Below are positions 1-8,154 of a DNA stretch of 40,815 nucleotides, one piece after another. Under the pieces are notes generated by a model. It made no database searches. It was not told the DNA's origin and was given only the letters and a program-made list of their open reading frames with translations. The translations under genes and the position numbers were made by a program. Within the stretch, counting starts at the first letter, position 1, and each line of letters opens with the position of its first letter. Origin of the DNA: Allgaiera indica (GTDB lineage Bacteria > Pseudomonadota > Alphaproteobacteria > Rhodobacterales > Rhodobacteraceae). The stretch is from positions 1 to 40,815 of the forward strand of contig NZ_FNOB01000030.1 in NCBI RefSeq assembly GCF_900106675.1, given 5' to 3'.

Positions 1-2
1 GT

Positions 3-83
3 GTCGCAACACGATACGATAGATGTCCGAAGGTCTTCCTCTCAGCCATCGCCCTTGCCGCAACTGTCATCTATTGGCTATGA
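3..83 (+). pseudogene. IS5-family transposase, C-terminal end (runs off left edge)
   Basis: The first 80 bases encode a peptide beginning VATRYDRCPKVFLSAI and ending VIYWL before a TGA at 81-83. This is the characteristic C-terminal tail of IS5-family (DDE) transposases. Only the last 26 codons lie in the window, so it cannot be said whether the gene is intact to the left. The element's right end probably lies just beyond the stop, near 90-96, where sequence matching a second transposase begins. The identification rests on remembered family sequence, not on a search. Confidence 0.7.
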
Positions 84-93
84 GTCCTCACCC

Positions 94-297
94 TAGGCTT
101 CAGGCGCATCGCGCCACCTTAACCCATTGCGGTTGATGAAGATAATCCCGCTCAAAACCCGCCTGTCATCGACCCGAGGCTGACCATGCGACTTCGGAAA
201 GTAGGGTTTCAGACGGGCCATCTGGTTTGGCGGGAAAACAGTCCCCCAGACTGTTTTCTTATCCGCCGCACTCAGTCAGCCAGAAAGGATCAGACAT
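94..297 (-). pseudogene. IS5-family transposase, N-terminal remnant, interrupted
   Basis: On the minus strand an ATG at 297-295 starts MSDPFWLTE. After 46 bases that include an in-frame TAA and a perfect hairpin, the homology resumes from 224 as QMARLKPYFPKSHG, RVDDRRVLSGIIFINRNG and LRWRDAPEA, then hits TAG at 95-93. This is the conserved N-terminus of IS5-family transposases (DUF4096-like helix-turn-helix region). In the family the next residues are normally Tyr-Gly-Pro; the match stops after the first two bases of that codon, exactly where the other IS5 remnant ends. It is broken by the 46-base insertion and truncated by the insertion at about 94. Confidence 0.7.
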
Positions 298-320
298 GTT
301 CGCCGCTCCTTTTTCGGAGC

Positions 321-625
321 CATGAATCACGCGGTACGCCGGAAATCAATGCATCCTGACCCTAAGGCAGGTCCCACAGCACGGAATGCGTCAGCCGCAG
401 GGCGCGCGCCTTTTCATTTCGGTCCGGCGCCACCGAATTGCAGGCCGGCGCCGCCCGATGCGTGCCCTTCGCGCGACGCCCGTCCGAAATTGCGTTCGCC
501 CCTTGCGCGGCCTGCTTTCAATGGCTAGGCGCTCAACATATAGTGGACGCGCGCGCGATAGCCGCGCCATTCAGACCGGGGAACCACCTCGGCGGCACTT
601 CGAAACCAGGGTCAGGGACGGAAAC
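321..625. other. Intergenic region upstream of mipZ
   Basis: This stretch lies between the insertion-sequence remnants and mipZ. An open frame from 386 continues into mipZ, but its arginine/proline-rich translation does not resemble the start of any MipZ I know, so I treat it as untranslated. It presumably holds the mipZ promoter; I see no convincing -35/-10 pair, terminator or repeat in it. Confidence 0.5.
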
Positions 626-1435
626 GTGGCGCATATCATCGTTGTCGGAAACGAGAAGGGCGGGTCGGGAAAGTCCACCACCTGCATGCATGTCGCCACC
701 GCACTTAGCCGCATGGGGCACCGGGTCGGCGCGCTCGACCTGGACCTGCGCCAGCGCAGCTTTGGCCGCTATGTCGAGAACCGCCGCGCCTTTGCCGCGC
801 GCGAGGGGCTGGACCTGCCGACCCCCGATTACCGCGACCTGCCCGAAATCGACCGCGCCAAGATCGGCCCGAACGAGAACGTCTATGACCACCGCCTGTC
901 CGCCGCTGTCTCGGCGCTGGAGGCGCAGTCGGATTTCATCCTGATCGACTGCCCCGGCTCTCACACCCGGCTTAGCCAGGTGGCGCATTCGCTGGCCGAC
1001 ACGCTGATCACGCCGCTGAACGACAGCTTCATCGATTTCGACCTGCTGGCGCGTACGGAGCAGCAGACCGGCAAGGTGCTGGGCCCCTCGATCTATTCCG
1101 AAATGGTGTGGAGCGCGCGGCAACTGCGCGCCCAGGCCGGGCTGAAGCCGATCGACTGGATCGTGCTGCGCAACCGCCTTGGCGCGCAACAGATGCACAA
1201 CAAGAAGAAGGTCGGAAAGGCGCTGGACGAATTGTCGCGCCGCATCGGTTTTCGTGTTGCGCCCGGCTTTTCCGAACGCGTGATCTTCCGCGAACTCTTT
1301 CCCCGCGGGCTGACGCTTCTGGATCTGCGCGACGTCGGGGTCGAAAACCTGAACCTGTCGAACATCGCCGCGCGCCAGGAAGTGCGCGACCTGATCGCCG
1401 AACTCAGGCTTCCGGGCGTGACGGTAGACTTTTGA
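626..1435 (+). CDS. mipZ: Division-plane positioning ATPase MipZ (ParA family)
   Basis: A 269-residue ParA/MinD-type ATPase. In Caulobacter, MipZ forms a gradient from the ParB-bound origin at the poles and blocks FtsZ assembly away from midcell. The deviant Walker A motif KGGSGKST is at about residues 11-18, with both lysines of the family, and a Walker B-like FILIDCPG follows. The text around PLNDSFIDFD matches MipZ better than chromosomal or plasmid ParA. I chose the GTG at 626 because the protein then starts directly at the first beta strand (AHIIVVGNEKGG), as in MipZ, and GGGACGG lies just upstream; the open frame runs back to 386 but that part is not conserved. It stands alone on this strand ahead of galE. 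Confidence 0.88.
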   Translation: MAHIIVVGNEKGGSGKSTTCMHVATALSRMGHRVGALDLDLRQRSFGRYVENRRAFAAREGLDLPTPDYRDLPEIDRAKIGPNENVYDHRLSAAVSALEAQSDFILIDCPGSHTRLSQVAHSLADTLITPLNDSFIDFDLLARTEQQTGKVLGPSIYSEMVWSARQLRAQAGLKPIDWIVLRNRLGAQQMHNKKKVGKALDELSRRIGFRVAPGFSERVIFRELFPRGLTLLDLRDVGVENLNLSNIAARQEVRDLIAELRLPGVTVDF

Positions 1436-1565
1436 ACGGCGTCTGTGCGCGGCGGCGCCGCAACGGCAGCGGTCGACCCATCGCGCGCAGCCGCAGACTG
1501 AAACGGCAATCCTCTGCTTCGGTCTTGCGTCCGAACAACGCCACCAGGCACCACACCAATTTCAT
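1404..1565 (-). CDS. Candidate small basic protein (53 aa), unknown function
   Basis: A short open frame starts with ATG at 1565-1563 behind a well-placed GGAGG (9 bases upstream), and encodes MKLVWCLVALFG followed by a very basic tail rich in Arg and Leu. It runs toward mipZ and overlaps its last 32 bases tail to tail. The N-terminus could be a short membrane-inserting or targeting segment. I do not recognise the family. The strong ribosome binding site is the main argument; the overlap with mipZ and the short length argue against. Confidence 0.35.
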   Translation of the reverse strand: MKLVWCLVALFGRKTEAEDCRFSLRLRAMGRPLPLRRRRAQTPFKSLPSRPEA

Positions 1566-1781
1566 CTGCCTTTTCCTCCGGCACTGAATTCCCTTCGACA
1601 GCCAGGTTGGCGAGGAAACCGGGCTGAAATGCGGCATCACGGCGCCGTGAGCCGGGCGCTTCCCCGAAAATCCGCGACAGATTGTTTCCCGTGCCATCGC
1701 GATTTCACCCTTTCGAGGCGCGCCGCTGGAACGCGACGAGCGATCACGCTACACCGGATCCGGGCAGACAGGGGATGACCG
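1436..1781. other. Intergenic region mipZ-galE
   Basis: About 345 bases between mipZ and galE. Apart from the candidate small minus-strand frame at 1404-1565, I see no gene. A promoter for galE is expected here but no clear consensus pair stands out, and no terminator hairpin with a T-tract follows mipZ. Confidence 0.5.
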
Positions 1782-2801
1782 ATGCGGAAGACGATCTTGC
1801 TGACGGGCGGCGCGGGCTACATCGGCTCACACACCTATGTGGCGCTGGTGCAGGCGGGCTATGAGGTCGTCATCCTGGACAATTTCTCGAACGCGCGCGC
1901 GGATGTGCCCGACCGGCTGGAGGTGATTACCGGCGCCCCCGTCACGGTGCACCGCGCCGATGTGCTGGACAAGCAGGCCGTCGCCGCCGTCTTCGCCGCG
2001 CACAAGATCGATGCGGTGGTGCATTTCGCCGCGCGCAAGGCGGTGGGCGAAAGCCAAACCATCCCGCTGGAATATATCGAGACCAATTGCACCGGCCTGG
2101 TGAACCTGTTGATGACGATGCGCGACGCGGGCGTGTTTCGCATCGTCTTTTCTTCCTCGGCCACCGTCTATGCCGAGACCGAGGACTGGCCGATCCCCGA
2201 AGAGGCCGAACTTGGCTATGCCTCGACCTATGCGCTGACCAAGCTGATGGGCGAGCAGATCATCCGCCAGGTGGCGGGCTCGGATGCGCGCTGGCGCCAT
2301 GGGATCCTGCGCTATTTCAACCCCGCGGGGGCCCATGAAAGCGCGCTGATCGGTGAGGACCCCCGGGACATTCCCAACAATCTGATGCCCTATATCGCCA
2401 AGGTCGCGGTGGGCGAATTGCCGACGCTTAATGTCTTCGGCGATGATTACCCCACACCCGACGGCACCGGGGTGCGTGACTACATCCATGTGATGGATCT
2501 GGCCGAGGGCCATGTGAAATCGCTGGACGCGCTGATGGCGGGGGCGGAAAGCCACATCGTCAATCTGGGCACCGGCAAGGGATATTCGGTGCTGGATATG
2601 CTGGCCTCCTATTCGAAGGCCTGCGGGCGCGATCTGCCCTATCGGGTGACCGAACGGCGCGCCGGCGATCTGGCCTGCTACTTCGGCGACCCGGCCAAGG
2701 CCAAGGCGTTGCTCGGCTTCCAGGCGCGGCGCGATCTGGACGACATGTGCCGCAGCAGCTGGGCCTGGATTTCACGCCGATCGAACATGCGTGGCGCCTA
2801 G
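1782..2801 (+). CDS. galE: UDP-glucose 4-epimerase
   Basis: Interconverts UDP-glucose and UDP-galactose in the cytoplasm, supplying galactose units for polysaccharide and using galactose via the Leloir route. The 339-residue protein opens with the NAD-binding [10 protein letters not shown] (about 8-17) and carries the extended-SDR catalytic set: SSSATVY around 124-130 and the Tyr150-x3-Lys154 pair in [16 protein letters not shown] and the [14 protein letters not shown] block are typical GalE signatures. Length is normal. ATG at 1782 follows AGGGGATGACC. The stop codon overlaps the kynA stop on the other strand by four bases (CTAG at 2798-2801), so the two genes converge with no space for separate terminators. 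Confidence 0.93.
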   Translation: MRKTILLTGGAGYIGSHTYVALVQAGYEVVILDNFSNARADVPDRLEVITGAPVTVHRADVLDKQAVAAVFAAHKIDAVVHFAARKAVGESQTIPLEYIETNCTGLVNLLMTMRDAGVFRIVFSSSATVYAETEDWPIPEEAELGYASTYALTKLMGEQIIRQVAGSDARWRHGILRYFNPAGAHESALIGEDPRDIPNNLMPYIAKVAVGELPTLNVFGDDYPTPDGTGVRDYIHVMDLAEGHVKSLDALMAGAESHIVNLGTGKGYSVLDMLASYSKACGRDLPYRVTERRAGDLACYFGDPAKAKALLGFQARRDLDDMCRSSWAWISRRSNMRGA

Positions 2802-3634
2802 AGCACCGTGCGCAGGTGCCAGAGTTCGGGGAACAGCTCGACCTCCAGCATCCGGCGCAGATAGCTGGCGCCGCCGGTGCCGCCGGTGCCGCGCTTCATG
2901 CCGATCACCCGTTCGACCGTGGTGACATGGTTGAAACGCCAGCGCCGGAAGTAATCCTCAAAATCCACCAGCTTCTCGGCCAGATCGTAATAGGGCCAAT
3001 GCGCCCTCGGATCGCGGTAGACCTGGGCCCAGGCCGCCTGCACGCCCTCATCCTCTTGCCAGGACGCGGCGGGATCGCGTGCCAGCACTGCCTGCGGCAC
3101 CGCCAGCCCGCCGCGCGCCAGCGCCGCCACCGCCGCCGCGTAAAGCGAGGGACGGGTCAGCTCTGTCTCCAGCAGCGCGGCGATCTCGGGGTGGTGGGCA
3201 TGGGGGCGGATCATCGCCGGGTTGCGGTTGCCGACCATGAATTCGATCAGCCGGTACTGCCATGACTGGAACCCCGACGACTGCCCCAGCGCCGCGCGGA
3301 AGGTGGTGTAGTCCGCGGGCGTCATGGTGCGCAGCACATCCCAGGCGCTGTTCAATTGCTCGAAGATCCGCGACACCCGCGCCAAGGTCTTGAAGGCCTG
3401 CGCGAAATCGTCCCCCCCGATCGCCGCGCGCGCCGCGCCGATCTCGTGGATTGCCAGCCGCATCCACAACTCCGATGTCTGATGCTGGATGATGAACAGC
3501 ATTTCGTCATGGGCGTCCGAAAGCGGTTTCTGCGCCCCCAGCACGCGGTCGAGCTGCAGGTAATCGCCGTAGGACATGCGTCCGTCAAAATCCATGCGGG
3601 CGCCTTCGTTGGCGGGATCGTAGGGGTCGCTCAT
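2798..3634 (-). CDS. kynA: Tryptophan 2,3-dioxygenase
   Basis: Haem enzyme that opens the indole ring of L-tryptophan with O2 to give N-formylkynurenine, the first step of the kynurenine pathway. The protein is 278 residues, the standard bacterial length. [11 protein letters not shown] includes the distal His (about residue 51), [12 protein letters not shown] carries the substrate-carboxylate Arg, and [12 protein letters not shown] holds the axial haem His, followed by the substrate-contacting GTGGTGG loop. The ATG at 3634 overlaps the stop of the CoA ligase gene (ATGA), so it is the last gene of the aminobenzoyl-CoA operon. Formamidase (kynB) and kynureninase (kynU), needed to reach anthranilate, are not in the window. 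Confidence 0.95.
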   Translation of the reverse strand: MSDPYDPANEGARMDFDGRMSYGDYLQLDRVLGAQKPLSDAHDEMLFIIQHQTSELWMRLAIHEIGAARAAIGGDDFAQAFKTLARVSRIFEQLNSAWDVLRTMTPADYTTFRAALGQSSGFQSWQYRLIEFMVGNRNPAMIRPHAHHPEIAALLETELTRPSLYAAAVAALARGGLAVPQAVLARDPAASWQEDEGVQAAWAQVYRDPRAHWPYYDLAEKLVDFEDYFRRWRFNHVTTVERVIGMKRGTGGTGGASYLRRMLEVELFPELWHLRTVL

Positions 3635-5250
3635 GCAGGTTCTCGCAGTCGGAAACGCTGGATCTTGCCGGTCTCGGTCTTCGGCAGGACGCGGGTGAAG
3701 ACGATCCGCCGCGGATATTTGTAAGGCGCGATCACCGCCTTCACATGGTCTTGCAAACGCCTCGTGGTCATCTCGTCCGCCGCCACCCCTTCGGCCAGAA
3801 CCACATGCGCCTCGACAATCTGGCCTCTGTCGTCGTCGGGCGCGCCGACAACCGCGCATTCCAGCACATCGTCATGCGCCAGCAGCGCGGCCTCGACCTC
3901 TGGCCCGGCGATATTGTAGCCCGCGCTGACGATCATGTCGTCCGACCGCGCGGCGAAGTGAAAATAGCCCTCTTCGTCCTGATAGAAACTGTCGCCGGTC
4001 AGGTTCCAGCCGTTCAGGACATAGTCCTTCTGCCGCGTTTCCGACAGATAGCGGCAGCCCGTCGGGCCGCGCACCGCCAGCCGGCCGACCTCGCCACGCG
4101 GCAGTTCGCGGCCCTCGGCGTCGACCACCTTGGCCTCGTATCCGTCCACCGGCCGGCCGGTGCAGGCAGGGCGGTGGTCGTCGAAGCGGTTGGTGATGAA
4201 GATATGCAGCAACTCGGTCGAGCCGATGCCATCGAGCATCGGCTTGCCGGTCTTTTGGCGCCATTCCTCATAGACCGGCGCGGGCAGCGTTTCGCCCGCC
4301 GAGACCGCCGCGCGCAGCGACGACAGATCCGCCCCCTCGTCCATCGCCCGCAGCATCACCCGATAGGCGGTGGGCGCGGTGAAACAGACGGTCGCGCGGT
4401 ATTTCTGGATGATCTCGATCATGTTGGGCGGGCTTGCGGCCTCCAGAAGCGCCGCCGCCGCCCCGAACCGCAGCGGAAAGACCGCCAGCCCCCCCAGCCC
4501 GAAGGTAAAGGCCAGGGGCGGCGAGCCCACGAAGATATCCTCGGGCACCACGCCCAGGACCTCCTTCGCGTAGCCATCCGCGATGATCAGCAGGTCGCGG
4601 TGGAAATGCATCGTGGCCTTGGGATCCCCGGTCGTGCCCGATGTGAAGGCCAAGAGCGCCACGTCGTCGCGGCCGGTCCGCACCGCCTGATAGGTCACCG
4701 GCTTGTCCAGCGCGATCCGGTCAAGCTCGGCATCGTGGTTGGCGGTGCCGTCGAAGCCCACGACAATGCGCAGATGATCCGAGGTCTTGGCGCAGGCGAC
4801 CAGTTCCTCCATCAGCCGGGTGTCACACAGGGCATGGCTGACCTCGGCCTTGTCGACGATTTTCGTCAACTCGCCCGCGCGCAGCAGCGGCATGGAATTG
4901 ATCGCCACCGCCCCCACCTTCATCACCGCCAGCCAGCAAGCCACCATCGCCGGGTTGTTGGCCGAACGCAGCAGCACCCGGTTGCCCGGTTTCACCCCGT
5001 AATCCTCGACCAGCGCATGGGCGATGCGGTTCGACCAATCGGCCAGTTCCTTGTAGGTGCGCCGCCGACCGTTGCCGATCAGTGCGGTGTGGTCTCCAAA
5101 CCCCTTCTCGACCATGCGGTCGGTCAGTTCGACCCCGGCGTTGACATGCTCGGGATAGTCGAAGCCGGCCAGCCGGATCTCCGGCCATTCCCCCGCCGGC
5201 GGCAGCCGGTCGCGGGTGAAGGTATCCTGATGTGCGGTCGGTCCAAGCAT
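3631..5250 (-). CDS. 2-aminobenzoate (aryl)-CoA ligase, AMP-forming
   Basis: ANL-superfamily acyl/aryl-CoA synthetase of 539 residues, predicted to activate anthranilate to 2-aminobenzoyl-CoA with ATP. Visible core motifs: the P-loop-like [24 protein letters not shown], the hinge region [16 protein letters not shown] with [14 protein letters not shown], and the C-terminal catalytic lysine in [11 protein letters not shown]. The benzoate-CoA-ligase subfamily is suggested by overall form. The anthranilate assignment comes from context: same operon as a monooxygenase/OYE fusion of the 2-aminobenzoyl-CoA monooxygenase/reductase type and as kynA. Benzoate or salicylate cannot be excluded from sequence. 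It starts 12 bases after ridA-like and overlaps kynA by four bases. Confidence 0.83.
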   Translation of the reverse strand: MLGPTAHQDTFTRDRLPPAGEWPEIRLAGFDYPEHVNAGVELTDRMVEKGFGDHTALIGNGRRRTYKELADWSNRIAHALVEDYGVKPGNRVLLRSANNPAMVACWLAVMKVGAVAINSMPLLRAGELTKIVDKAEVSHALCDTRLMEELVACAKTSDHLRIVVGFDGTANHDAELDRIALDKPVTYQAVRTGRDDVALLAFTSGTTGDPKATMHFHRDLLIIADGYAKEVLGVVPEDIFVGSPPLAFTFGLGGLAVFPLRFGAAAALLEAASPPNMIEIIQKYRATVCFTAPTAYRVMLRAMDEGADLSSLRAAVSAGETLPAPVYEEWRQKTGKPMLDGIGSTELLHIFITNRFDDHRPACTGRPVDGYEAKVVDAEGRELPRGEVGRLAVRGPTGCRYLSETRQKDYVLNGWNLTGDSFYQDEEGYFHFAARSDDMIVSAGYNIAGPEVEAALLAHDDVLECAVVGAPDDDRGQIVEAHVVLAEGVAADEMTTRRLQDHVKAVIAPYKYPRRIVFTRVLPKTETGKIQRFRLREPA

Positions 5251-5262
5251 ATCCTCTCTCCC

Positions 5263-5664
5263 TCAGGGCCGCGGCACCACGGCCGTCGCCTCGATCTCCA
5301 CCTTGGCGCGGTCCTCGACCAGCGCCCCCACCTGCACCAGCGCCATCGCCGGGAAATGCCGGCCGATGACCTCGCGGTAGACCGCGCCAACTTCGGTTAG
5401 CCGGGCAAGGTATTCGCGCTTGTCGGTGACGTACCAGGTCAGCCGCACCAGATGCTCGGGCGCCGCGCCGCCCTCGGCCAGCACGGCGACGATGTTGCGA
5501 AGGCATTGCGCGACCTGTCCCACGAAATCGTCTGTCTCGAACTCCTGATCCCCGTTCCAGCCGATCAGCCCGCCGCAAAAGATCATCCGCCCCTCGGCGG
5601 CGATGCCGTTGGCATAGCCTTTGGCGGGCTTCCAGTTGCGGGGGTTCAGGATCTCGTGGCTCAT
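5263..5664 (-). CDS. RidA/YjgF/Rid-family protein
   Basis: A 133-residue single-domain Rid protein: [31 protein letters not shown] and the C-terminal [11 protein letters not shown] are family hallmarks. Classical RidA hydrolyses enamine/imine intermediates to ketones and ammonia using an arginine in the strand before KVEIEA. In my hand alignment that position is an alanine ([16 protein letters not shown]), so it belongs to one of the Rid groups without this Arg and may not be an imine deaminase. Context is suggestive: the product of the aminobenzoyl-CoA monooxygenase/reductase is a cyclic enamine. The start ATG overlaps the acyl-CoA dehydrogenase stop (ATGA at 5661-5664), implying translational coupling. 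Confidence 0.85.
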   Translation of the reverse strand: MSHEILNPRNWKPAKGYANGIAAEGRMIFCGGLIGWNGDQEFETDDFVGQVAQCLRNIVAVLAEGGAAPEHLVRLTWYVTDKREYLARLTEVGAVYREVIGRHFPAMALVQVGALVEDRAKVEIEATAVVPRP

Positions 5665-6806
5665 GCGTCCGCCCCCTGAAGGGCGGCGCGCGCGATGATC
5701 ACACGCTGCACGTCACTTGCCCCCTCGTAGATGCGCAGCGCCCGGATCTCGCGGTAGAGGCTTTCCACCGCAAACCCCTTGCGCACCCCGTCGCCGCCAT
5801 GCAGCTGCACCGCGGCATCGATCACCTCTTGCGCGGCCTCGGTCGCATAAAGCTTGGCCATCGCCGCCTCGCGGCTGACGCGGGCCGCGCCCATGTCCTT
5901 CACCCAGGCCGCGCGATAGATCAGCAGCGCCGCCGCATCGACCTTCAGCACCATGTCGGCGACATGCCCCTGAACCAGCTGCAGATCGGCCAGGCAGCCG
6001 CCGCCCGCCCGCGGCAGCCGCACCCGCGCCAGCGCCTCGTCCATCGCCCGGCGCGCAAAGCCCAGCGCCGCCGCTCCCACCGTCGCGCGAAAGACATCGA
6101 GCACCGACATCGCCACCTTGAACCCGGCGCCCGGCGCCCCGATCCGGGCGCTCTCGGGCAGTTCCACATTCGTCATGCGCAGATGCGCCAGCGGATGCGG
6201 CGCCACCACCTCGATGCGCTCGACCACCTCCAGCCCAGCGCTGTCCGCCGGCATCAGGAAGGCTGAAAGCCCCTTCGACCCCGGCCCCTCGCCGGTGCGC
6301 GCGAAGACGACGTAGAGATCCGCGATGCCGCCGTTCGAGATATAGGTCTTCTCACCGTTCAGCACCCAGCCGCCCTGCACGGCCTCGGCCGTGGTCGCGG
6401 TATTGGCCACGTCCGACCCGGCCCCCGGCTCGGTCAGCGCGAAGGCCGAAATCGCCCGCCCGGCGCGCGTCTTCTCCAGCCAGGCGCGCTGTTCGGGGCT
6501 GCCAAAGAGGCTTACCGCCCCCATCCCCAGCCCCTGCATGGCAAAGGCGAAATCCGCCAGCCCGTCATGCCGCGCCAGCGTCTCGCGGATCAAGCACAGA
6601 GCACGCACATCCAGCCGTTCATCCGCACCCGCGCCGGAATGCCTCAGCCAGCCGCCCGCGCCCAGCGCCGCCACCAGCCCCCGGCAGGCCGCATCCACAT
6701 CGCCGTGATCCACCGGCAGATGCCGCGCGCACCATTCCTCCAACTCCTCGGCCAGCGCGCGATGCCGATCCTCGAAAAAGGGCCATTCCAGAAACGACCG
6801 ATCCAA
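5661..6806 (-). CDS. Acyl-CoA dehydrogenase
   Basis: FAD-dependent alpha,beta-dehydrogenase of an acyl-CoA thioester, 381 residues. [11 protein letters not shown] is the flavin/substrate signature, [13 protein letters not shown] follows, and the C-terminal [19 protein letters not shown] contains the usual catalytic Glu position (YEG). In this operon it probably acts on the alicyclic CoA ester produced from 2-aminobenzoyl-CoA or on the ring-opened chain. The best start is TTG at 6806, behind AGGAAGAGGG; no in-frame ATG lies near the conserved N-terminus. Between it and the upstream crotonase gene lies a GC-rich repeat with two strong hairpins (6816-6901), the only sizeable gap in an otherwise tightly overlapped operon. 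Confidence 0.88.
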   Translation of the reverse strand: MDRSFLEWPFFEDRHRALAEELEEWCARHLPVDHGDVDAACRGLVAALGAGGWLRHSGAGADERLDVRALCLIRETLARHDGLADFAFAMQGLGMGAVSLFGSPEQRAWLEKTRAGRAISAFALTEPGAGSDVANTATTAEAVQGGWVLNGEKTYISNGGIADLYVVFARTGEGPGSKGLSAFLMPADSAGLEVVERIEVVAPHPLAHLRMTNVELPESARIGAPGAGFKVAMSVLDVFRATVGAAALGFARRAMDEALARVRLPRAGGGCLADLQLVQGHVADMVLKVDAAALLIYRAAWVKDMGAARVSREAAMAKLYATEAAQEVIDAAVQLHGGDGVRKGFAVESLYREIRALRIYEGASDVQRVIIARAALQGADA

Positions 6807-6815
6807 ACCCTCTTC

Positions 6816-6901
6816 CTTTCATCTTGGTCCAAATACTCTCGGGGCGTCCGAGGGGCAGACAGCCCCTCGGTCGGGGGGCGCGGGGGGCCGAGGCCCCCCG
6901 C
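6816..6901. repeat. GC-rich hairpin repeat (copy A)
   Basis: Layout: CTTTCAT (6816-6822), eight bases, AAATAC (6831-6836), then a 9-bp perfect stem 6848-6856/6862-6870 with an AGACA loop, followed by a second stem 6880-6889/6892-6901 of ten G/C pairs. A sequence with the same layout occurs in opposite orientation at 35514-35563, so this is a dispersed intergenic repeat family. It sits ten bases past the crotonase stop inside the operon and may pause transcription or stabilise the upstream mRNA. The CTTTCAT end supplies part of the ribosome binding site of the next gene. Confidence 0.6.
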
Positions 6902-6910
6902 CGCCGCCCC

Positions 6911-7723
6911 TCAATCGCCCCCGAACACCGGCTGTTCCTTGGCGACAAACGCCCGGTAGGCCCGCTCGAAATCGCGCGTCTGCATGCAGATCGCCTGCGC
7001 CTGCGCCTCGGCCTCGATCGCCTGATCCAGCCCCATGTTCCATTCCTGGGCAAGCTGCGTCTTGGTGATCCCATGCGCGAAGGTCGGCCCCGCCGCGATC
7101 CGCGCCGCCAGCGCCATCGCCGCCGCCTCCAGCGCCTCCGCCGGATGCAGCGCGTTGTAGAAACCCCAGGCCGCGCCCTCGTCGGCGCTCATCGACCGCC
7201 CGGTATACAGCAGCTCCGCCGCCCGCCCCTGTCCGATGATCCGCGGCAGCATCGCACAGGCCCCCATGTCGCAGCCTGCAAGCCCCACCCGGGTGAACAG
7301 GAACGCCGTCTTCGCAGCCGGGGCCGCCAGCCGCAGATCGGACGCCATGGCGATGATCGCCCCCGCCCCCACGCAGATCCCATCGACCGCCGAGATCACC
7401 GGCTTGCCGCAATGGATCATCGCCTTGACCAGATCCCCGGTCATTCGCGTGAAGGCCAACAGATCCTTCATCTCCATGCCCACCAGCGGCCCGATGATCT
7501 CATGCACGTCGCCGCCCGAACAGAAATTCCCCCCATTCGAGGCAAACACCACCACATCGACATCCTCGGCATAGGTCAGCGCGCGGAAGGTGTCGCGCAG
7601 CTCGGCATAGCTTTGAAACGTCAGCGGGTTCTTGCGCTGGGGGCGGTTCAGCCGGATCACCGCGATCCGCTGCTTCACCTCCCACAGGAAATGCTTCGGG
7701 GAAAACCCCGCCATCGTGGTCAT
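6911..7723 (-). CDS. Enoyl-CoA hydratase/isomerase (crotonase) family enzyme
   Basis: A 270-residue crotonase-fold protein: [16 protein letters not shown] is the first oxyanion-hole segment, and [16 protein letters not shown] the second. In ordinary enoyl-CoA hydratases two glutamates act on water. In my hand alignment the first falls on Ile in GAGAIIAM, and the second falls in the [12 protein letters not shown] segment, which has no Glu. It may therefore not be a plain hydratase; ring hydrolysis, isomerisation or lyase chemistry on the aminobenzoyl-CoA-derived ring is possible. Start ATG at 7723 overlaps the marR stop (ATGA). Confidence 0.85.
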   Translation of the reverse strand: MTTMAGFSPKHFLWEVKQRIAVIRLNRPQRKNPLTFQSYAELRDTFRALTYAEDVDVVVFASNGGNFCSGGDVHEIIGPLVGMEMKDLLAFTRMTGDLVKAMIHCGKPVISAVDGICVGAGAIIAMASDLRLAAPAAKTAFLFTRVGLAGCDMGACAMLPRIIGQGRAAELLYTGRSMSADEGAAWGFYNALHPAEALEAAAMALAARIAAGPTFAHGITKTQLAQEWNMGLDQAIEAEAQAQAICMQTRDFERAYRAFVAKEQPVFGGD

Positions 7724-8154
7724 TCGCGCGCTCCCATGCGTTTCAATATCTCGGTCAGGGCGTCCAGATCGGCCTCGGACAGGCCCGAAAACAGACGATC
7801 CACCTCGGCCTCGTGGCCCGCTGCCTGGGTCTCGAAAGCTGCCTGGCCGGCGGGCGTCAGCGCCACCTTGACGGTGCGCCGGTCCGTCGCCACCGGCTGG
7901 CGCCGCACCAGTCCGTCCTTTTCCAGCCGGTCCACCACAGCGGTCGCATTGCCGTTCGACACCAGAAGCATCCGGCTGAGTTCGGACATCGTCACCCCCT
8001 CGCGCCGCCTGTAAAGCGCGGCCATCACGTCGAAACGCGGCAGCGTCGTCTCATGGTTGCGGCGCAGGTAATCGCGCAGATGCGCCTCGGCCCCGCGGGT
8101 GACGCCCAGAAGCCGGATCCAGGCCTTCAGCCGGCGTTTCGAGAGGTTGCTCAC
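7720..8154 (-). CDS. MarR-family transcriptional regulator
   Basis: A 144-residue winged-helix repressor; the DNA-binding region is about residues 40-100 ([39 protein letters not shown]) and the wing carries the DRR of the family. MarR proteins of aromatic-CoA operons typically release DNA on binding the aryl-CoA. The start is GTG at 8154, whose GTGA overlaps the stop of the SDR gene; a longer frame upstream to 8280 is just the antisense-compatible reading of the SDR gene. The likely target is the 16-bp palindrome at 11212-11227 ahead of the operon's first gene, giving autoregulation because marR is its third gene. Confidence 0.87.
   Translation of the reverse strand: MSNLSKRRLKAWIRLLGVTRGAEAHLRDYLRRNHETTLPRFDVMAALYRRREGVTMSELSRMLLVSNGNATAVVDRLEKDGLVRRQPVATDRRTVKVALTPAGQAAFETQAAGHEAEVDRLFSGLSEADLDALTEILKRMGARE

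Larger units (their letters stand above)
1..320. mobile_element. Nested IS5-family insertion sequence remnants
   Basis: Two transposase fragments on opposite strands abut at about 93-97. The plus-strand fragment is the 3' end of one element, and the minus-strand fragment is the 5' end of a second. The simplest reading is that the first element transposed into the second, using a CTAG or TA-containing target (CTAG at 93-96). The outer end of the second element is probably near 305-320, where a GCTCC/GGAGC inverted repeat (305-309, 316-320) sits upstream of its start codon. The terminal repeats themselves cannot be confirmed because the other ends are outside the window or lost. Confidence 0.55.

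Noticed and set aside
386-625. N-terminal extension of mipZ
   Set aside because: The extra 80 residues are Arg/Pro-rich and unlike MipZ; the GTG at 626 gives the family-standard start.
3745-5400. Long plus-strand open frame (551 codons) opposite the CoA ligase
   Set aside because: Translation is Arg/His/Gln-rich with no recognisable domain; it mirrors the third-position G/C bias of the ligase and RidA-like genes and has no ribosome binding site.
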